Of a stretch of 16,206 nt of DNA, positions 14,103 to 16,206 are shown one piece after another. The DNA lies in assembly GCA_040905145.1 (NCBI GenBank), contig JBBDSC010000219.1, positions 1-16,206 of the forward strand. The letters run 5' to 3'. Both the position numbers and the translations under genes were made by a program. Under the pieces are notes generated by a model. The model did no database searches. It was not told the origin of the DNA and saw only the letters and a program-made list of their open reading frames with translations. The DNA is from DATGMS01 sp040905145. GTDB lineage: Bacteria; Bacteroidota; Bacteroidia; Cytophagales; Cyclobacteriaceae. Position 1 is the first letter of the stretch, and the number at the start of each line of letters is the position of its first letter.

Positions 14103-15719
14103 CATGACCCCATCGTAGGGGGACATCAGATGCATGATAAGGACGGATATGGCCGCATTTACCGTATTGCTCCCAAAAATGCAGCATTGACTTCCCCGAC
14201 CATTGACATTGATAACATAGAGGGCCAGATTCAAGCTCTGCTAAATCCTGCCATCAATGTGCGTAACCAAGGATTTGAGCGGTTAAAAGCCCAGGGTGAA
14301 AATGCATTGCCAAAGGTAAAAGAAATATTGTCATCAGAAAATCCCTATCATCGGGCCCGTGCCGTCTGGCTGTTGTCACAATTGGGTGGGTCTGGTATAG
14401 AGGAAGTGGAAACCTTGTTAAATGACGCTGATCCTAACATCAGAATCACGGCGCTAAGGGCTTTAAGACAAGCCAATCCAAAAAAGGTAATGGATTATGC
14501 GCAGCAATTAGCTCAGGATAATTCCCCAGCTGTAAGAAGAGCGGTGGCCATTGCCTTGAAGGGGGTACCCTTGGAGGAAAGTAAATCCATCATCTTATCC
14601 TTGGTTGATGGTTTTGATGGTAAGGATACCTGGTATCTGGCTGCCTTGGGCATTGCGCTGGAAGGCAATGAAGAAGCATTTTATCCCCTTTTGCTGAAGC
14701 ACTTTGAGACCAAAGAGCCTGAAAACTGGTCCTCCCCTTTGGCTGCTTTAGTTTGGGAATTGCACCCCCCTTCTTCGGTAAAGGCACTACAAACAAGAGC
14801 TGCCTCTAAGAAATTGGCCGCAGAGGAGAGGGAAAAAGCCATGGTAGCTTTAGCATTTGTTCCTACAGGTGCTGCGGCTGATGCGATGCGGCAATTGGCC
14901 AAGGATGGGCCGTATAATATTGTCAGCTTGGCGCAATACTGGTTACAGTTCCGTAAAACCAATGACTGGCGTGCTTATCTGGAGGACTGGCAATCACCCG
15001 ATACCCAGTTGCCGGAAGCACATCCGGAAATGCTGGAGCTCAGGGAAAAAGTGGCCAATGAAAAACTGGGCATGGGTCAACGGTTGATTGCTGCTTCGGA
15101 GTTGGCCAATGACAAAGCAGGAAAGCTTCACTTGGTGCATTTGGCTGCCACCAAATCACTGCCCGATACCATCGCCCATCAGGTCCGGGATCAGATGATG
15201 AATGAGGAAGACCGGTATGTAAAACCACTTATCGCCCATTATTTTGAATCATCGGACCCCTCCCCATTTAACGTTGAAGCCATTGCTGACTTGCCCGTAA
15301 ATGTAGAGAAGGGCAGGACCTTAATGTACAGCAATTGTCTGTCCTGCCACAAAATGGGGGACCTTGGGAGTGAGGTAGGCCCGATACTGACCAATATTCG
15401 TACAAAATATGACAAATTGGGCATGATCGAAGCCATCGTACATCCGGCTGCCGGTATAGCCTTTGGCTCTGAACCGCATCTGATCACCATGAAAAACGGG
15501 GGGATCCTTTACGGCCTACTGCTCTCCGATGGACCTGTAGTGACCGTATTGGATATTTATAGCCAGCGCTATATGGTGGAAGCCTCCCAGATCCAGAGCA
15601 AACAGCTCCTGAGGACCAGCCTGATGCCTTCGCCAGAACACCTACAACTAGGTGAGCAGGAGGTGGCGGATATTACGGGATTTTTGTTGCAGCATGACAA
15701 TGCGCTGACCAGCAGGTGA
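14103..15719 (+). pseudogene. PVC-type haem-binding protein, C-terminal part (HEAT repeats and cytochrome c)
   Basis: This is the same frame after the TGA; the first ATG in it is at 14130, and no ribosome site is evident, so independent expression is doubtful. It holds the end of the propeller (GGHQMHDKDGYGRIYRIAPK), then HEAT-like helical repeats over about 200 residues (for example NPYHRARAVWLLSQLGG and DPNIRITALRALRQANP), and a C-terminal cytochrome c domain. The haem motif CLSCH is encoded at 15336-15350, followed by LGSEVGPILTNI, as in TIGR02603-type domains. Together with the upstream part it would make 961 residues, a normal family length. No other damage is visible, which suggests a recent stop, an error in the sequence, or readthrough. 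Confidence 0.85.
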
Positions 15720-15727
15720 CATAGAAA

Positions 15728-15760
15728 AACCCTCCAAGGGTTTGGAACCCTTGGAGGGGT
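15728..15760. terminator. Perfect 13-bp hairpin, likely terminator or palindromic repeat
   Basis: CCCTCCAAGGGTT (15730-15742) and AACCCTTGGAGGG (15746-15758) pair perfectly around the loop TGG, 10 bases after the stop of the haem protein gene. Plus-strand transcripts would not end in U, but on the minus strand the stem is followed by TTTTTC, so it is a better intrinsic terminator for leftward transcription. It may work in both directions. The loop and inner stem recur at 848-860. Confidence 0.6.
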
Positions 15761-15761
15761 A

Positions 15762-15784
15762 TGCCTTCACAATAGGATTGAAAC
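15762..15784 (+). repeat. Solitary CRISPR-repeat-like sequence ending ATTGAAAC
   Basis: The stretch CACAATAGGATTGAAAC (15768-15784) ends in ATTGAAAC, the 8-base end typical of many Cas6-processed CRISPR repeats, where it becomes the 5' handle of the crRNA. It lies 273 bases before a cas6 start. I find no second copy in the window, so this is not an array; it may be a leftover repeat or coincidence. Confidence 0.25.
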
Positions 15785-16057
15785 GAGTATTAAAAATAAA
15801 GTTTTAAAGGGTGCCATTACCATTGATGTAAATTTTTAGATATTCCTTCCAAACAGCTTTTTATTTTCCGTTTTTATTGATAAGTTTAATTAATTTAATG
15901 ATAAATGCTTCAAATACAGTTTTTTAGAAGGCCTGTTTTTGTCATCACCTGAACATCTTGGGAAGAGCCTATTAAGCCTGAAAATACACCTCGATATTAT
16001 TTGAGCTATTTATTTTTAATTAAAATAAAGGACACCGTCTTTTAACACTTTTAAGCC
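15785..16057. other. Gene-free AT-rich region before cas6
   Basis: About 270 bases without an open reading frame worth calling. The DNA is AT-rich with several T- and A-runs. It may hold the cas6 promoter or a leader, but I find no TAnnTTTG box with a TTG at the right distance. Confidence 0.4.
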
Positions 16058-16206
16058 ATGAGATTCAGGATCCGATTAAACAGAATAAGCCGGGATAAAT
16101 TCCTTCCGATCAATTACCAATACGAACTTTCTTCGGCTATTTATAAGGTAATTGACCGTGCGGACAGTGAATTTTCCGAATTTCTCCATACCCAGGGATA
16201 CCTGGC
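16058..16206 (+). CDS. cas6: CRISPR-associated endoribonuclease Cas6 (5' part, runs off window)
   Basis: The first 49 codons are present. The product begins MRFRIRLNR, a first RAMP-fold beta strand, then LPINYQYELSSAIYKVI (16-32), which matches the Cas6 hallmark lP.nYqy.lssaIYk.l. It continues with ADSEFSEFLHTQGYL (35-49), matching the fLH..Gy motif that precedes the first strand-turn of the family. Cas6 cuts CRISPR precursor RNA within each repeat, leaving an 8-base repeat tag. The catalytic His and the Gly-rich C-terminal loop lie outside the window. The gene is separated by over 300 bases from the haem protein gene, so it begins a new locus, presumably type I or type III CRISPR-Cas. Confidence 0.8.
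   Translation, partial: MRFRIRLNRISRDKFLPINYQYELSSAIYKVIDRADSEFSEFLHTQGYL

Noticed and set aside
15762..16057. A CRISPR array before cas6
   Set aside because: Only one repeat-like end is visible and nothing similar recurs at repeat-spacer distance.

Overview
The window looks like chromosomal DNA from a marine or soil Bacteroidota, most likely near Cyclobacteriaceae. The reasons are AT-rich intergenic DNA, few Shine-Dalgarno sites, Bacteroidota-style -7 elements (TAnnTTTG), typical intergenic filler repeats, and a gene set common in that group: LemA with TPM proteins, DUF1080 lipoproteins, Tat-exported sugar phosphate isomerase-like proteins and PVC-type haem-binding proteins. The genus is an inference from protein style only.

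Left part (1-4570) is housekeeping-type: an NADPH-dependent FMN reductase-like flavoprotein; a compact LemA / soluble TPM / membrane TPM (YgcG-like, Gly-rich tail) operon; a type III pantothenate kinase (coaX); and a small DUF805 membrane protein.

The middle (about 4680-15720) is an accessory carbohydrate-catabolism island. Its plus-strand genes are an SDR dehydrogenase, a ROK sugar kinase with a non-canonical substrate and zinc loop, a UPF0309-type SIS isomerase, an FAD-dependent oxidoreductase, a phosphotriesterase/lactonase-family hydrolase and a DUF1080 lipoprotein. A minus-strand AraC-family regulator follows. Divergent from it are a Tat-exported sugar phosphate isomerase/epimerase-like protein and a large PVC-type haem-binding lipoprotein. 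I see no transporter. The substrate cannot be read from sequence, but the enzymes fit uptake-independent or periplasm-assisted processing of an oxidised, amino or otherwise unusual sugar. Two promoter regions 7 kb apart (before the SDR operon and before the epimerase) share a 35-bp element matching at 27 positions, with a -7-like box at the same distance from each. I take this as a shared operator, probably of the encoded AraC regulator.

There are clear signs of decay. A 24-codon stub of a Gfo/Idh/MocA oxidoreductase lies between the first shared element and the SDR gene, and the PVC-type haem protein is split by an in-frame TGA exactly where the family has Trp.

Right edge (15720-16206): a perfect 13-bp hairpin, a lone sequence ending in the CRISPR-repeat-like ATTGAAAC, about 270 bases without genes, and then the N-terminus of a Cas6 endoribonuclease running off the window, so a CRISPR-Cas locus probably starts here.
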